Positions 32,385 through 44,692 of a stretch of DNA of 64,000 nt are shown here, in pieces (the first letter of the stretch is position 1; each line of letters starts with the position of its first letter). The position numbers and the translations under genes are program-made. The stretch is from Hirundichthys speculiger (taxonomy: Eukaryota > Chordata > Actinopteri > Beloniformes > Exocoetidae): positions 1,352,001 to 1,416,000 of the forward strand of contig JAGFBZ010002829.1 in the NCBI GenBank assembly GCA_018398805.1, in the 5' to 3' direction. The notes under the pieces are model-generated. The model was not told where the DNA came from, did not search any database, and saw only the letters and a list, made by a program, of their open reading frames with translations.

Positions 32385-33072
32385 TACACTACTCACAAAA
32401 AGTTAGGGATTTTCGACTTTCAGGTGAAATTTATGAAAATTGTAAGAAGTTAATGCAACAGTGATATTGTATCATGAAAGAAGAGCATTTAAGGAGAGGC
32501 ATGTGATGGTAACTTGCTCTTCGCAAACATTTTTTTTAAAATCAAAAGCTAACGTCAGCGGTGGGTATACCACAGGAAAAACTATCTGCAGGGCACCGTT
32601 TACAATGAAGCGATCATCATCATGATGGGATGTGACCGAGGAACGTCCACTTTTATGTGTTTCTGTGACTCTTCCAGTCTCTCTGTTTCTTTTTTGCAAC
32701 CTGTTGATGACACCCTGTGACACTCGAAGCTCAGCAGCAACTTCCCTCTGAAAACATCTTGTTTGAAGCCTAGAAGTGTCCAGGTACTTTTGATCAATTG
32801 TTAGCTGCCGTATTGGTCTCATGATCTAGAAATTTCTTAATATAAATTGTCATTGATCCAAAACATTTTGAGGTCAACTCTTGGATAAGACATTTGCAGT
32901 GATTTTTGTTGTTAATTATCTTATTACGAAAGAGCATGTTATTCAATAAGCAGTGAAACACTGAACTGTTGGACATGTGCTTTCAAAAGTTTTGAGAAGG
33001 CCAAATCACGTTCATCTGTAAAGGTTCTTGTGCATTTTTGGTATATTTTCATCTTAAAGCCAAATATCCCAT
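32385..33072 (-). mobile_element. Tc1-like element, internally deleted and right end truncated
   Basis: The left end reads TACACTACTCACAAAAAGTT, the terminus of a known fish Tc1-type family. The right side ends in a partial inverted copy (CATCTTAAAGCCAAATATCCC to 33072) that lacks the outer 20 or so bases. The interior keeps only the transposase N-terminus on the minus strand. Non-autonomous. Confidence 0.7.
32580..32822 (-). pseudogene. Tc1 transposase N-terminal fragment
   Basis: Minus-strand reading opens at 32822 with MRPIRQLTIDQKYL. It contains the helix-turn-helix segment REVAAELRVSQGVINRLQKR and a linker SGRSSVTSHHDDDRFIV. After about 80 residues it runs into non-homologous sequence, so the whole DDE catalytic domain is absent. 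Confidence 0.75.
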
Positions 33073-34386
33073 ATAATGCCTGTTTTGGAGAATCAGGGAT
33101 GAATTCTGAATTTTCACCCTTTAAAACTTCACAAATCCCAAATTTCAGGGCAGGTAAAGCTAATGCTATATTTTAATATGTACACTGCATGACCATTGTA
33201 TCTTATATTTAAACTAACTGGTCCTGCATGACAAGTTGTTTCATGTTGGCACATGGACAAACTAAGCTACCTGTCTGGTGCAAAAATAAAGTACTGTAAA
33301 TATATCTAATAGTGTTCAGTCAAACTGCAATGAAATGTATGAGGACTGAGTAGATATCCACAGTGAAAAGGTCCACACTTTTCATGGATGTCAGCTCAGT
33401 TCCCCCATCAGAATTCCTCTCCAATTCTCTAACCTGAGACCCCTGTAACCTTCCTCTTCACCATTTAAGATATTACTCATAAGTAATTCACAAATAACCC
33501 ACTTCAGTAAAATGAAATACTCCTTCATGGGCCTGCCCAGACTGTAAATGTTTCCTGTCTGAGATATGGAGCTAAAATAAGCTCATCATAAATCATGTAG
33601 CTATGTGTTATTATTCTGGTGTTCCACCTGATTTTTCGTTATTTGACCATTATAGAGACTATTTGTATTACTACAGAAATTACACTGTTTTTGTTTTCGT
33701 TTTCCTGTTATTTGTAAAAAATGTATTTATTCCATATAAAATGCTTTCTACTTATTGATTAATGATGGTGCACTCCTACACTGTGTTGTCCTGGAAGCAA
33801 CCCTGACTCTAGAAGTAATTGTGTTATTGACATCAGTTCAACAGCTGCGCTGAGCCTGTTTGGACTTTTAACCCCATGTCACCTCAGTGCCTCATTGGCT
33901 CACAAACAGAGTACTTTACATCCATAACAAGGGCATTTAAACTCACCGGCACACACGCATCTTGAAGCACACACCCATTCAGGTCATTTGACTGTGTTTA
34001 CCTTTCCACCCACTCCTATCTGATTCCCAGAAAGGAAATGAGGAGTGTGAAGGGCTGCGAGGTAGATTAACAACCTACCAGGAGGCAGATTTTAACTGAA
34101 GTGCTTTGTTTTGAATCAGTGCCTCTTATTCTTTTAACTTTTTCTAACTTTATATGTTTTGTAATATAGTTTTATGGTTCTTCGTTGGATTTGTCTTTAT
34201 TAATATGTGTAGATAACATTTTGCTCCCTGCAGGCTCCCTGCAGGCTGTTATAGTTGGATAGTATTTTAAAGCAATGCTGGATTTGTGGATTTTATTAAG
34301 GTTCAAAATGATAAAAAGTGTTTCCCCAGACTGAGTATGCTTGATTGTGAAATTGTTTAAACTTCATTTCCTGTGTGAAAGAAGCA

Positions 34387-34392
34387 AATAAA
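34387..34392 (+). promoter_or_regulatory. deptor: candidate polyadenylation signal of deptor
   Basis: AATAAA followed within 25 bases by a T/G-rich stretch. Chosen over the AATAAA five bases after the stop codon (31629), which would leave almost no UTR. Confidence 0.35.
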
Positions 34393-34412
34393 GTCTCAGT
34401 AAAGGATTGTTT

Positions 34413-35013
34413 GATTAATAACTGAGAGACATTCTCTTCTGTCAGAGTGCAGGTGGTCTTTCTAGAAAATGACAGGTATTTGGGGAAATTCTAAAAAAAA
34501 AGAAAAAAAAGTTAAAGATCACAGAGCCAGGTGAAGTGGAAAATAACCACCCCCTTTTCACAACATAACCCAAGCTGAACATAAATTGTCAAAGCTGCAG
34601 GATGGACAGGTGATGTTGGTGCTGTGGGGGACAAAACTGCTTCACCTGCTACAACTGCTTCAGGTAGTGAAATATAGAATTTTTCCACCACACACTGACA
34701 CTGACAAAGGTAGAAAAAAAAAAAGGCGGTTTCCCAGATTTTAACCACGTGGTGGCAGCACTTATGAAAAATCAGTCAATCATGTCATCATCTCTTTCAC
34801 AGCTGTCATTGGGCGGAGGGGGAAGCAGCTTGAACAGATCATCAGTCCACCACAGGACCACAGAAACAAACAAGACTAACAACTATGCGCTCTACTAATC
34901 ACTCTTATGGACAGTTTATGATCTTCATTTAACCCAATGATTTTGGAGTGATGAAGCTTGAGTAGCAGGATAAATCCTTGCGCTGCATGGAGGGTTTCAG
35001 CCCATGTATTAGC
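34413..35013. other. no gene recognised
   Basis: Intergenic sequence between the presumed end of deptor and a cluster of hAT elements. Confidence 0.4.
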
Positions 35014-35345
35014 CAGTGTTGGGCAAGTTCACTTTCTACACGAACTGGTTCAGTTCATAGTTCACAGAAATTAAAATGAACTAGTTCAGTTCACCATTTC
35101 AAAAAAATGAACTAAATAGTTTATTTTTAGTTGTTTTTTTTAATTCCTTTATAATGTTGCTGCGAGCAATTATTTGTCAAAATGATTGCCACTGCCCATA
35201 TACTACACCACCACAAACGGCAATTATTTTATCCATTTTATCTGTCGAAAACTATGTGTCCAATTCATAATCTTTAACCAACCAGGGTTCACATTAGCAT
35301 TGAAGGGACAGCCCATGTAAAACTGTAATTTCTGTTTCAGTTTCT
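35014..35345 (+). mobile_element. hAT-like fragment
   Basis: Starts CAGTGTTGGGCAAGTTCAC, a typical fish hAT terminus, and continues with repeated ACTAGTTCAGTTCA-type motifs. No right end or duplication was found. The next element begins 8 bases later. Confidence 0.45.
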
Positions 35346-35353
35346 CTCTACAG

Positions 35354-35735
35354 CAGTTATTCCCAAACTTCAGAATACCAAGGCCCAATTTGAAATGTGA
35401 AAAATATATGCGGTCCACCCAAACCTTTAATCACAACTATGATCACCAGACAGGACTAGAACCTGTGTTCTGATATTAATGTGAGGGGTCAACAAATAGG
35501 TGACACTTGTCATATTAAGTTAAAATGACAGTAGAATAACTTAACTGCTTTGTTTTATGACTTCTTAAAGTTCTTTAAATAATGTCATGAATATTTTAAC
35601 GTAATTCAAAACATATTTAAAAAAAAGATTGAGAATTTAAAACATATTTGTTTAATTTTAATGACCTCTCACGGCCCACCTGCAGTACCTCGACGGCCCA
35701 GCAGGGGGCCGCAGCCCACACTTTGGGAATCACTG
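35354..35735. mobile_element. hAT MITE, copy A
   Basis: A 382-bp element with a perfect 8-bp duplication CTCTACAG (35346-35353 and 35736-35743). Ends: CAGTTATTCCCAAACTT and the inverted CAGTGATTCCCAAAGTG. No coding capacity. A second copy is at 61527-62044. Confidence 0.92.
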
Positions 35736-35743
35736 CTCTACAG

Positions 35744-36134
35744 TATGTTAAAAATATGAGGAAAAAACCATTTGCTGCCAAATGGTCTTTATTATAAGAC
35801 AAAAACAGGTACTTATGGTAGAAATGTTTTTTCCCCCCATTTCAATATTTCAATCCCCCCCCCCGGAGTTGGGGCGCCCCTCCGGCCCTGGGTGACTGCA
35901 GCTTTCATCTTCCTCCATGCTTGTTTTAAACATTTGATGATGCAATTGTTAGCGTGACAGAAGCGACAGCCCAGGTTGCCATGTTTGATTGCTTTCCGAA
36001 GATACATATTAGGCTCGTTTGTGGTGTATTTCAAATGGGGTTCGCTGGAAACCTAGCCCAGAACAGATTTCCCACACAAAACTGCGTAAATCTCCCGTGT
36101 AGTATCTGGCTTGTCAGTGCCTGGCCACTCCCAC
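35744..36134. other. unassigned, contains a C14 run
   Basis: The C-rich stretch at about 35848-35861 is followed by GC-richer sequence with overlapping short frames on both strands. Possibly repeat-derived, no family recognised. Confidence 0.3.
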
Positions 36135-36505
36135 TCTCTACCTTACCTCCTGTGCCATCTCATGTTGTCTTTCAAGCAGGCAGTGTTGTGGTTGATGGGG
36201 ATCTGGTGCTGGCATTTGATGCATAAGCCTCTCCAAGGGGGCTTTAAGATGTCATCCCAGTGCCAGTTCAGCTGAAGTCCAGCCTGTTGCTTCATGTTGA
36301 ATAGTGTCAATATCAAACCAGAACTCAGACAACCACTTATCCCAGTTCTCATGTCGCTCTCCAAAAAAGCATGCCATTGTGGTTTTCAAAGGACAGTTTA
36401 TTTATTCTGTGAGGTTGGTATGGGGATGGTAGCTGGTCGTCATCTTTTGGATAACCCTTCACACTGGTGAACTGTGGGCCTTGGTCGCAGACAAGGCTGC
36501 TCTGG
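36135..36505 (-). pseudogene. Ty3/Gypsy integrase relic
   Basis: On the minus strand the reading starts with LVCDQGPQFT (integrase second catalytic Asp region), continues TSYHPHTNLTE (catalytic Glu region, directly followed by a stop), then WDKWLSEFWFDIDT, ELALGWHLKAP and LERLMHQMPAPDPH. This is the standard order in chromovirus-like Gypsy polyproteins. Several stops and one frameshift are present. No LTR belongs to it clearly; the solo LTR at 40868 is a possible but unproven relative. Confidence 0.8.
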
Positions 36506-38375
36506 ACTGGGGAATATTAAATTATGTCATCAACCAGAAACTGTGGTGGTCAACAAACTCCAGCAAGCAGTAGTAAGAGATGTAAATGATGGCAGCATCA
36601 AGAAGAAGGTACAGGAGAAGCTGGACATATACCGAGGGGTGAAAGAAAAAAAATAGAAGAGATGTGGAACGTGAGCAATGGCTGACAAAGAATAGATGAG
36701 AGAGGAGGTCTTTATTTTTCTTCATAATATTTCTGTTATAGATTTAATTTCAAAGATGGATGTAGGTGCTGTCAAAGTTCCTGAAAGTGCAACAACACTA
36801 ATGACCTTTAAGTGAAAGCTACTAAATAGCTGTGGCCCCAGTAGGGCTTATTGTTTATGTATTGAACTTTGCTTTATCCCATAACTTTCCATTTCTGAAA
36901 GAAAAGAAAGAGAAAAGATAAATTAAATTACAGTCATTAGGGGCATTCTCTCCTGTCAGCTGTGATTGATGGTTATCAGTTGGTTACTATAAAAAGGTAA
37001 AAGGTTCAAAAACATAAACTGCTGCTGAAAAAGTTTTGAAATATTAGGAGGTCAAATTGAGTTCAGTCCACTGTGTTGTTTAATGGTCTGGGTGTGAAAT
37101 TTTCAACTTAGTATGTTCTCACAAACAAGAAAAAACAAACAAATGACAACTAAAAACACAAGCTTCTGAGATTTTACTTTGTTCAAGCAACACGTGCCCC
37201 GCTGATCAGCTCAGGTGAAGTGTCTCTCAAGATACTGTGAGAGAGGTTTCACCAGCTCCTGCTTCTTAATCACCACTTGTCTTAATGATAAGTAGGACAA
37301 CAGAGCATTCCAGAACAGTTCTGGAGTTTCAGGTGAGTCCTTTTCTGACACACAACTTGTAGAGACACATTCAGCACTGACATAGAAGCAGACCAGGGGT
37401 GGAAAGGCCGTGTGCTGCAGTTGCCCAAACAACTTCCTGAGTATAATAAGAGTTTGGTCACATGACTGACTATGTTTGAGCCCCTTCACAAATCCAAAGA
37501 TCCTGAATAAATTAATATATTAATACACACAAAATGATGTAATCCATTTTAGATCTAAATTTTGAATATTGTTTGTGGTTTAAATGATCTGCACTTATAC
37601 AGTGCCTGTGCTACTACAGTATGTAGTACTCTGTTTCTACAGTCACACTCCAATAAGCGTATTAGGAGGATGTGGGGTTCAATGTCATCCCCAAGGACAT
37701 CCATCCACCTTCCCGTTGGCATATGACCTCCTAAATGGTTAGGTCTACTTGTTATGCATGCTTAAACTTAATGATTAGGGTCATAAAAATATGCATCATT
37801 CTTGCTCATTTGTTTATATTCATAGAATAATGTTATATCATGTGGAACCTGCCTGACACTACAACCTGCAGATAACGTGTGTTCAAATTTTACATAAGCT
37901 GAGAGACTTTTACTTTTTGTACATTTGGACAAACATCCCTATTACACTTTTCTCATTAGACTGAGCTGAAAAACAATAATTACTAGTGAAAATCGTTATA
38001 ATGTTTATGTAAATACATTTTAAACAAATCTATTTGGCGATTAAAGTCCAAAAACCCATTGTAAACCTTTCTGTGATTGGCATAATGCCTAATTATAATC
38101 CACGATGCTTTTCAGTCTGGTGGTACTCAACTGGGTTCTTCACATGCTTTCCGGAAAGGTCCAGCTTTGATCTATTATTGATTTTGCCTAATAGATTCTC
38201 TGTTATAATGAAGAAGAAATGCAAATTAGAGGGCAGGGGAAGGTGAGTGGAGGTTTAGTAAGCCTTGACACAGCTGAGACATCATCATGCAAATTAGGTG
38301 AGGGGCTTTGACTGAACTGTTTCTGTGAAGATAAAACAAGTATCCAGTCAGTTATGTCTAAATTTTGCAAAGAAT
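36506..38375. other. no gene recognised
   Basis: AT-rich sequence. The 92-codon minus-strand frame at 37211-37489 has no recognised domain. Confidence 0.4.
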
Positions 38376-38383
38376 GTCACAAG

Positions 38384-39610
38384 CAGTGGCGGCTGGTCAA
38401 TAGAGGGCGCTATGGCGCCGCCCCACCTCTCCCCACATCCAAGAACTTAAGTGAAGAAGACTTAATTACTTTGAAATATATACTGTATAGTTTTAAAATG
38501 AGTATGGTAATTAATTATCATAGAGTTAGGGAGTAATATCTGTAATCTACAATAAAATATAGATCAAAATATGTTTTATAATGTCTAAAGTCACGGATAG
38601 GTCACATGTTTCCGGCTGGGGCGCAGTTTTTTCGTCCATTCACGCTCTATAAGTTGTACATGCGCAGTTCGATCCTCTCAATACAAGAGATAGGAGCTTG
38701 GTGGGGTGCACATAACCTGCGCCCTCAGCATTCATTTGAATGGTGCTGCTGTACACTCTGTCAGCCACAGGGAGGCAGCAGAGAGCAACCGGCTCGCGGC
38801 ACATCTGTCAAAGTGCAGCAGAAGGAGTCCGCAGGAAGAGAGTGTATTTTCACTAGCAAGAATGGAAAAAGAAAACTGTTCAATCATTAAAAGCAACGCC
38901 TTTTGAGAGGAGAACATTGCAGGAGAAGTTGAGAGTCAAAGACTCTGGCTTTTTTGGCAAGACATTTTTGGTGTTGTGTATTTATATTTACATACTCTTC
39001 AATCAAAATAAAATATGGGGTGAAAATGCAAAGATAACTGCCAAAGATGGCAGCAACTTAACAAATTGTAGCAAAACACTGTCTGTCAGGAAAGACACAC
39101 TAGAAACTAAGACAAGCATTAAAATGTATCACAAATTATCAAACTGTGAAATGTGACTTCTTGTCTTGTTTCGAATTGAGTTATAATAGTTTGTTTGATA
39201 TGTACTGGCTGTTCCACAATGATACAGTGTTGCCTGTGGCCAATAACCTTATGAAAAAAGTTTATTTTTTAATATTCTGTCATTTCAAATGGCATGAATA
39301 AACAAATTTATTCAAATTTTATACAGTAGCTCCAATTTTTCAGTCTTTACCACTATGGCAGTGTTACTTTATGGCTTTAACCTAAAATATCTTCTTGAAA
39401 AAAAAAAGTGTACTTGGTCTATTTCAAGAGAAAACATTTTATTCTATTTTATTATGCTATATTTTATTATAACATGTAGCTCAGCAAAAACAGGCATTGT
39501 TTAAATATACATATATTGATATTAATGTACGTATATCGATATTGTACTACATTTACTTCTTGGTTTTTGGTGTAGCCCCCCCCTGGAGAAAAGTGCACCA
39601 GCCGCCACTG
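38384..39610. mobile_element. hAT element, 1.2 kb
   Basis: A perfect 8-bp duplication GTCACAAG flanks it (38376-38383 and 39611-39618). Inverted ends: CAGTGGCGGCTGGT on the left, ACCAGCCGCCACTG on the right, 14 of 14 matching. The left 500 bases are GC-richer with a short plus-strand frame around 38850-38906; the right half is AT-rich. No transposase motif was recognised, so it is probably a non-autonomous derivative. Confidence 0.93.
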
Positions 39611-39618
39611 GTCACAAG

Positions 39619-40629
39619 ATACCAATAAATTCATATCACACAATTATACTCACCAACATATTCATTTTATGCCATTTTTAAAAAGTAAACTCAGAAAAAA
39701 TATTTTGAAAACAAAGGAAATGACAAAAATCAGATGATGACAGAAATGTTGACAGCTCATCATAATATTAACGAAACTGAGCGGGACACTGCAGTAACAG
39801 TGATATAAATGCTTCTCAAGAAGAATTGTGGTCACCTCAAGTGCCAACATCAACTTCTTGTGCTGTCATTGAAGTGGAAAGCTGAGTAAATGGAAAGTGG
39901 TGGTGGTGAGTCTGTTGAATCCAAAACAGCCAGGTAAGAAATTTTGATTCAGATCATCAATCACAGCTCTGAGCTGCAAGGAGAGATGCTGCGGTTGGAC
40001 TGGACAGTTTTCAGCAGGGCTTCTGAGCAGATGTAAAACTGGTTGGTTGAACTTCCTGTTTGGTGCTCTGGGTCAGCTGAGGTAAAGAGGAAGGTGTGTC
40101 TCAAGTAGTTTAGATAGAGTGAGGAAAACAGGTGCTGATGTGAAACTGACACTAATCTCCATATAGGTCTCTATAATTAGTTACGCAAAGATTGTCTTCA
40201 TTTTTGTCTGAAATTCTTTGCTGAACACACAAAACTAAAAACAGATAATCAAGGTGTCATCCTTCCAACATTATTCTGTGATGCCATGTGGACAGCTGTA
40301 AAGTTCTACAACTGGGCACACACTGAAACTGGTCTTGAAAAACATTTGCAGATTTTTATTACCGAGAGGATGAGATGTATATTTGAAGAAATCTAACTGG
40401 ATATCTGTACTTTCTTGAGACAGGTTTATAATATGAGTGTTCAGTTTTTGAAGCTGCATTGTCAGTGCCTCACACGTTTCCTTTCTTGTGCTGCCTCCTG
40501 CTGGCAAAAGCCACTGCATGCCACCAAATCAGCTTAATATTGATTCTGAAGGTTTCTGAAATTCTTCTGGAGGGAAAGAAGATTGCTTTAGATTTACATT
40601 TGTTTTTCATTACAGCAGCAGGGGCTACT
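39619..40629. other. no gene recognised
   Basis: No supportable gene or element. Confidence 0.4.
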
Positions 40630-40631
40630 AT

Positions 40632-40684
40632 ATCCATCCGTCCATCCACCCACCCATCCATCCATCCATCCATCCATCCATCCA
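40632..40684. repeat. (ATCC)n microsatellite
   Basis: Imperfect CCAT/ATCC tetranucleotide tract. It creates a false DGWM repeat on the minus strand. Confidence 0.93.
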
Positions 40685-40689
40685 CCTGA

Positions 40690-40862
40690 GTTAACTTCGA
40701 CTTATCTGGGTTTGAGTCACAGGGGGAAACTCCCCTTTCCCCCCACCTCCCCTAGCCTCCTGGGAGATGTTCCCAGGCCAAGCGTGTCCTGAGTCTGCCT
40801 CTTGGCCTTCTCTGAGGGAGACATACATCTCAAATTGCCGCCATATAATGGTAAAGAGGTTT
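40690..40862. repeat. dispersed repeat, second copy
   Basis: Shares GTCACAGGG, CCTCCCCTAGC and TTCCCAGGCCA in order with 29331-29470. The solo LTR is inserted at its right side. Confidence 0.5.
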
Positions 40863-40867
40863 ACATG

Positions 40868-41315
40868 TGTCATGGTCTGGGGCAGCCTTGGCAGCCATTT
40901 TGATTTTTTACCTTTTGTTATGTGTCAAGTTGTCGTCACTTCCTGTCTTGTCTACTGTGTTTCCTGTTTTACTTTGAAAGGTCTGTCTTGTCTTAAGTGT
41001 TTTCTGCTTTGCTTCCTTCCCCATGTAAACCTGTCTGCACCTGCCTCTCCTTTGTCCCTTCGTCTATTTTAGTCTTCTCATCTCCCCTGTCGGTGCTGGT
41101 CCATCTTCTCGTGTCCCATGAGTGTTTTTCTGTTTTCAGCCTGGATTCCTGTTTCGATTACTTTTGTGGATTTTTGGTTTGTTTGGACTTTTTGTTTTAC
41201 CTGTTGGATTACTTTTGTAGAGTTTTGTTTTGTTTGGACTTTGTTTTTGAAAATAAATATCATTTTTTTGCAGTCTTGCACTTGGGTCCTCCATTTCCAC
41301 TGCAAAAACCTGACA
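40868..41315 (+). mobile_element. solo LTR with target-site duplication
   Basis: 448 bases opening TGTCATGG and closing CCTGACA, flanked by a perfect 5-bp duplication ACATG (40863-40867 and 41316-41320). Contains AATAAA at about 41252. Its similarity to the LTR at 7322-7752 is strongest in the first third. A solo LTR arises from recombination between the two LTRs of a full element. Confidence 0.93.
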
Positions 41316-41320
41316 ACATG

Positions 41321-44300
41321 CCCCAATGATCCTAAGAGCTATGTTTTGCAGGTCAATTGCCCCTGGCAGGATTACTCAAGGCAAATTAGTCCTGACAGGG
41401 CCAGATAAATAACAATTCCATAGATTTACATTAGAGGAAACAACACAGAACATGATATTCTCCTTTTAGATGTCAATTACAGCCATTCCCTTTGAACCAT
41501 CTCCACTGGGACAGGTTTAGCTTTTATGCGATGACTCATACAGGAGCTCTGTTAACCACTATGCCAAACAACCGTGATTGCTGCAGAACTGCTAATAACA
41601 TTTTGGACTAACAAAATTTCCAATCAACAAAATTTTGGATCCATTTTGTTGCTACTTGTCCAGTTGTCTCTCTGCCTTTGTCAGATGTTTGATTTCTCTG
41701 ATGAGTATGTTGTTCATTTAATGCTTATCCACTGGCGTCCAGAGACAGCCTCATTTACATCAATTGATACTGCCTCCTTCAAATCATAGTTGAATCCAGA
41801 AGAACCAGACAAATTGTTTGTATCGAAAAGAAAAAGGAACTCTGACGTTGCAAAAGGGTTTTTGTTAATGGGCAGAAATAATGCTATCAGAGAGCTGAAA
41901 TTAAGCTCAGATGATGAAAAGAAACCTTCAAGGGTGTTATTGTTAATAAAGTTTAAGGGATTATTGTTTTTGATGCTTTTTTAGGTTTTTGTGATATTCT
42001 TTTTTTTTCCGATTTCGCTTTTTTTGTGATTCTTTTTCTGGTTAAAAAGAAAGAAAGTTTATATGCATTTATTTTTGGAAGATATTTTGAAATCTGTACA
42101 ATAATGATTCAGTGATCTACACCAGACAGCTGAAGCAGATTAAAGTATTCAGGTCACATGCTGATATTTAGATAGCTGGATACCTTTTTGTGGTACCTTT
42201 TTTTTTTTAAAGGCCTTTTCCATTTCAATAATGGTTTCTTCCCTCAGCAGCTGGGTCGCACACCATCATTACTTTCTCTTCAGTGACAATCAAGGCATGT
42301 TGTATGTGACAGCAGGTGAACAGGATCATATTTTCAGTTTCAGTGGAAAATGAAATATGATTTGGGTTTATTTGCATCTTGGTCCTGTTCTCTGCTGACA
42401 GTGTTCTAGTATCCCTTCACATAATAGCTGTGAGAGTTATCAGTACAGATGAGGAGTATTCACAAAAAGCAGACTGTGTTCGCTCAAAAAAAAAAAAAAA
42501 ATCTGCTGTTTGGAAGAAATGTTGCCATGATAAACTGATGAATATTCCCCAAAGCGCCTTTTCTTTTTCTAAGAATGCAGAGCAAATGAGAAGATTTAAG
42601 ATGAGTCACAACTTTAACAACTATATAGAAACTTTCTTCCATGCCAGCTGTTGCCAGGTGTGCTGAGGATTAAATTATGTTATTATTTGTTGTAGTTGTG
42701 GTATTATTATATTAAATATATACCTCTTGTATCTAATAATCCTTATGATAACATTCATAATAACATTCCTTAAAATGATAATTCATTAAATAACATAACT
42801 GTGTATATATTTTTCTATTACCGTTCAGAGTTCCAAGCAATTGTGCTTGCAGTACTGCCACTGCAGATGAAAGGAGACAGATAATGACCTTTGAAAACAA
42901 AATATGTTGACAGAATTTCAACAAAGGGAGTTGTTGTAATGCTATGTAGTTACAGTACAACAGCTCGCAGCAGCCAGTTTTGGGAGGTGGGGATGTCCTC
43001 TCCACTTTACTCAACCCCCCCCCCCCCTTTACTCCTGATCCGGTCCTGTGAAGTCACGGTGCCCTGAAAGTTTGACCAGCTCGCTGAATTAGAAATTTTC
43101 ATATCTAAGCTACATCAAACAAAGTGAAAAGGTTATATGTCAACCACCCAAATAAATGCTTTTTAAGCACACAAAAAGTGAATGATGCCCCCTTTAAAAA
43201 TGATTCTCTCCTTACCTGTGAGGAGAAGTACCCAGTGAAACTACACAGTGTGGAAAAGTCATTGTTTATTCAGTTGCAGTTAGAAACTCAGCGTCTGAAG
43301 GGGAGCACTCAGGATTTTGTTGTTAAATATTTATGACTATGATAATGTGAGAGACTTTAGAGACCTCGATTTCTCCTGTTAAAGGCTGCATGCTTGGCAA
43401 ACAAACCCGTAATAACTGAGGAGCGGAGAGCCTTAACCCTCACCCCAGCAGACAGAGACCCCTTATTCATTCAAGGCTCAGTCTCAGAGATAAGGACACC
43501 TGTGCATCTGCGGCTGCTGCTCTGTGTGGCCGTTGGGCCTCCTCTGTATCTGAAGGAGTTCAAGCCCCGTCCGAACTGTCAATCACAACCTTAGTCACAA
43601 ATTATTATTTTTTTTCTATATTGTCTTTTTAGATAATTTAGGTTAAACTCCTGACCCAACTGAATGAGGTATATTAGCTGGGGCCCCTGAAGAGTCCCAG
43701 GCAGTCCTGCATATACAGCCAGAGGTCACAGAAATACAGATTTTGTCCCTGCAGCCACTCAAACGCATTTTTCTACTGCCTCGCCTCACATTAAACAGGC
43801 GAAAAGGAATGAATAGCTGCAGGGGTGGATTGTGAGCGAAGCGGGAAACACCCATCAGTCCCCTGCAAGTCTCAACTGAGAGGAGACCAATGAGCAAAGC
43901 CGCTCAAGACAGCTGAAGTGAGCCACAGCCAGGCAGGAAGAGAGGAAAATTTCCCTCCAAATCAAAATAAAAACGTTTCCATTCAAGCAACGTAATACCC
44001 AAACATGAAACATTAGAGAATACTTCCTCTAACAGTACTGTAGAAAAAAGGCTGTGTGAAATGAATGGTTGATAACAATACAAATTTAATTAAATGTTGA
44101 CTTTATTCAATGTTTCCAAAATAAATGAAGAGTCCAAAACAAAAATGTAATGGCAACCACGGTGCTGTTGGCCCAAATTTATGAAAACATCCACGGCTGT
44201 AAGAATGTTTACTTATACTTTTGTCTTTGCGTTAAGAAAAAAATGGTCAATGAATGCTTACCAGCAAGTGCTTGTTGCAATAAAAAAAAAAAAAAGGAAA

Positions 44301-44519
44301 GAAGAAACTTACATTTTAAACCTGGTTTTTCTATTCATAGTCTTGTAGTATAGTTAGAGTTAGAGTCAGTTAGTTGTCATATAAGAGCTTAAAATTCGGA
44401 GATGTCAGTTTTGCTGCTCTGTAAGTGACTACTTATTGAAATGGACCCAAGAAAAACACCTGCTCAGGAAAAAAAAAAAAAGCAGAATTGTTTTCACAAG
44501 GAATGCCAAATGAACTGCG
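41321..44519. other. no gene recognised
   Basis: Region upstream of the col14a1 promoter. It has poly-A runs (42486-42500, 44281-44294) and a C13 run at 43015-43027. No exon or element was identified. Some of it, e.g. 43390-43900, is GC-richer and could hold distal regulatory DNA, but nothing specific can be shown. Confidence 0.4.
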
Positions 44520-44692
44520 GGGTTTTATTTTGAAATTTCCAGTCGGCTCTCCCGTGCGTCACTCGGTCTAACTTGGCTCCAGGTCGACAGCGGAGAGTTG
44601 TTGAGGGGGAGATTCGCTTTGTGGACTTAAGAACCTGTCACCGAGCTGTCCGGAGGAGAGCTGCACAGCCTGGCAACGCATGGTCTGAGAAG
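44520..44692 (+). promoter_or_regulatory. col14a1: probable col14a1 promoter and non-coding exon 1
   Basis: CpG-richer sequence begins near 44515. A good donor, GAGAAG/GTAAAC, ends the putative exon at 44692. There is no downstream start in the exon that would join the next one in frame, so it is taken as 5' UTR, consistent with the start codon in the next exon. A TTTTATTTT stretch at 44524 could serve as a weak TATA element. The transcription start is not determinable. Confidence 0.45.

Larger units (their letters stand above)
31625..34412 (+). other. deptor: probable deptor 3' UTR
   Basis: Sequence between the stop and a well-placed AATAAA at 34387-34392 with a TTGTTTG-rich stretch downstream. 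Another AATAAA at 33285 could give a shorter form. The interval contains a Tc1-like fragment (32385-33072). Extent is inferred. Confidence 0.35.

Noticed and set aside
40470..40685. Minus-strand frame with DGWM repeats
   Set aside because: Translation of the ATCC microsatellite.
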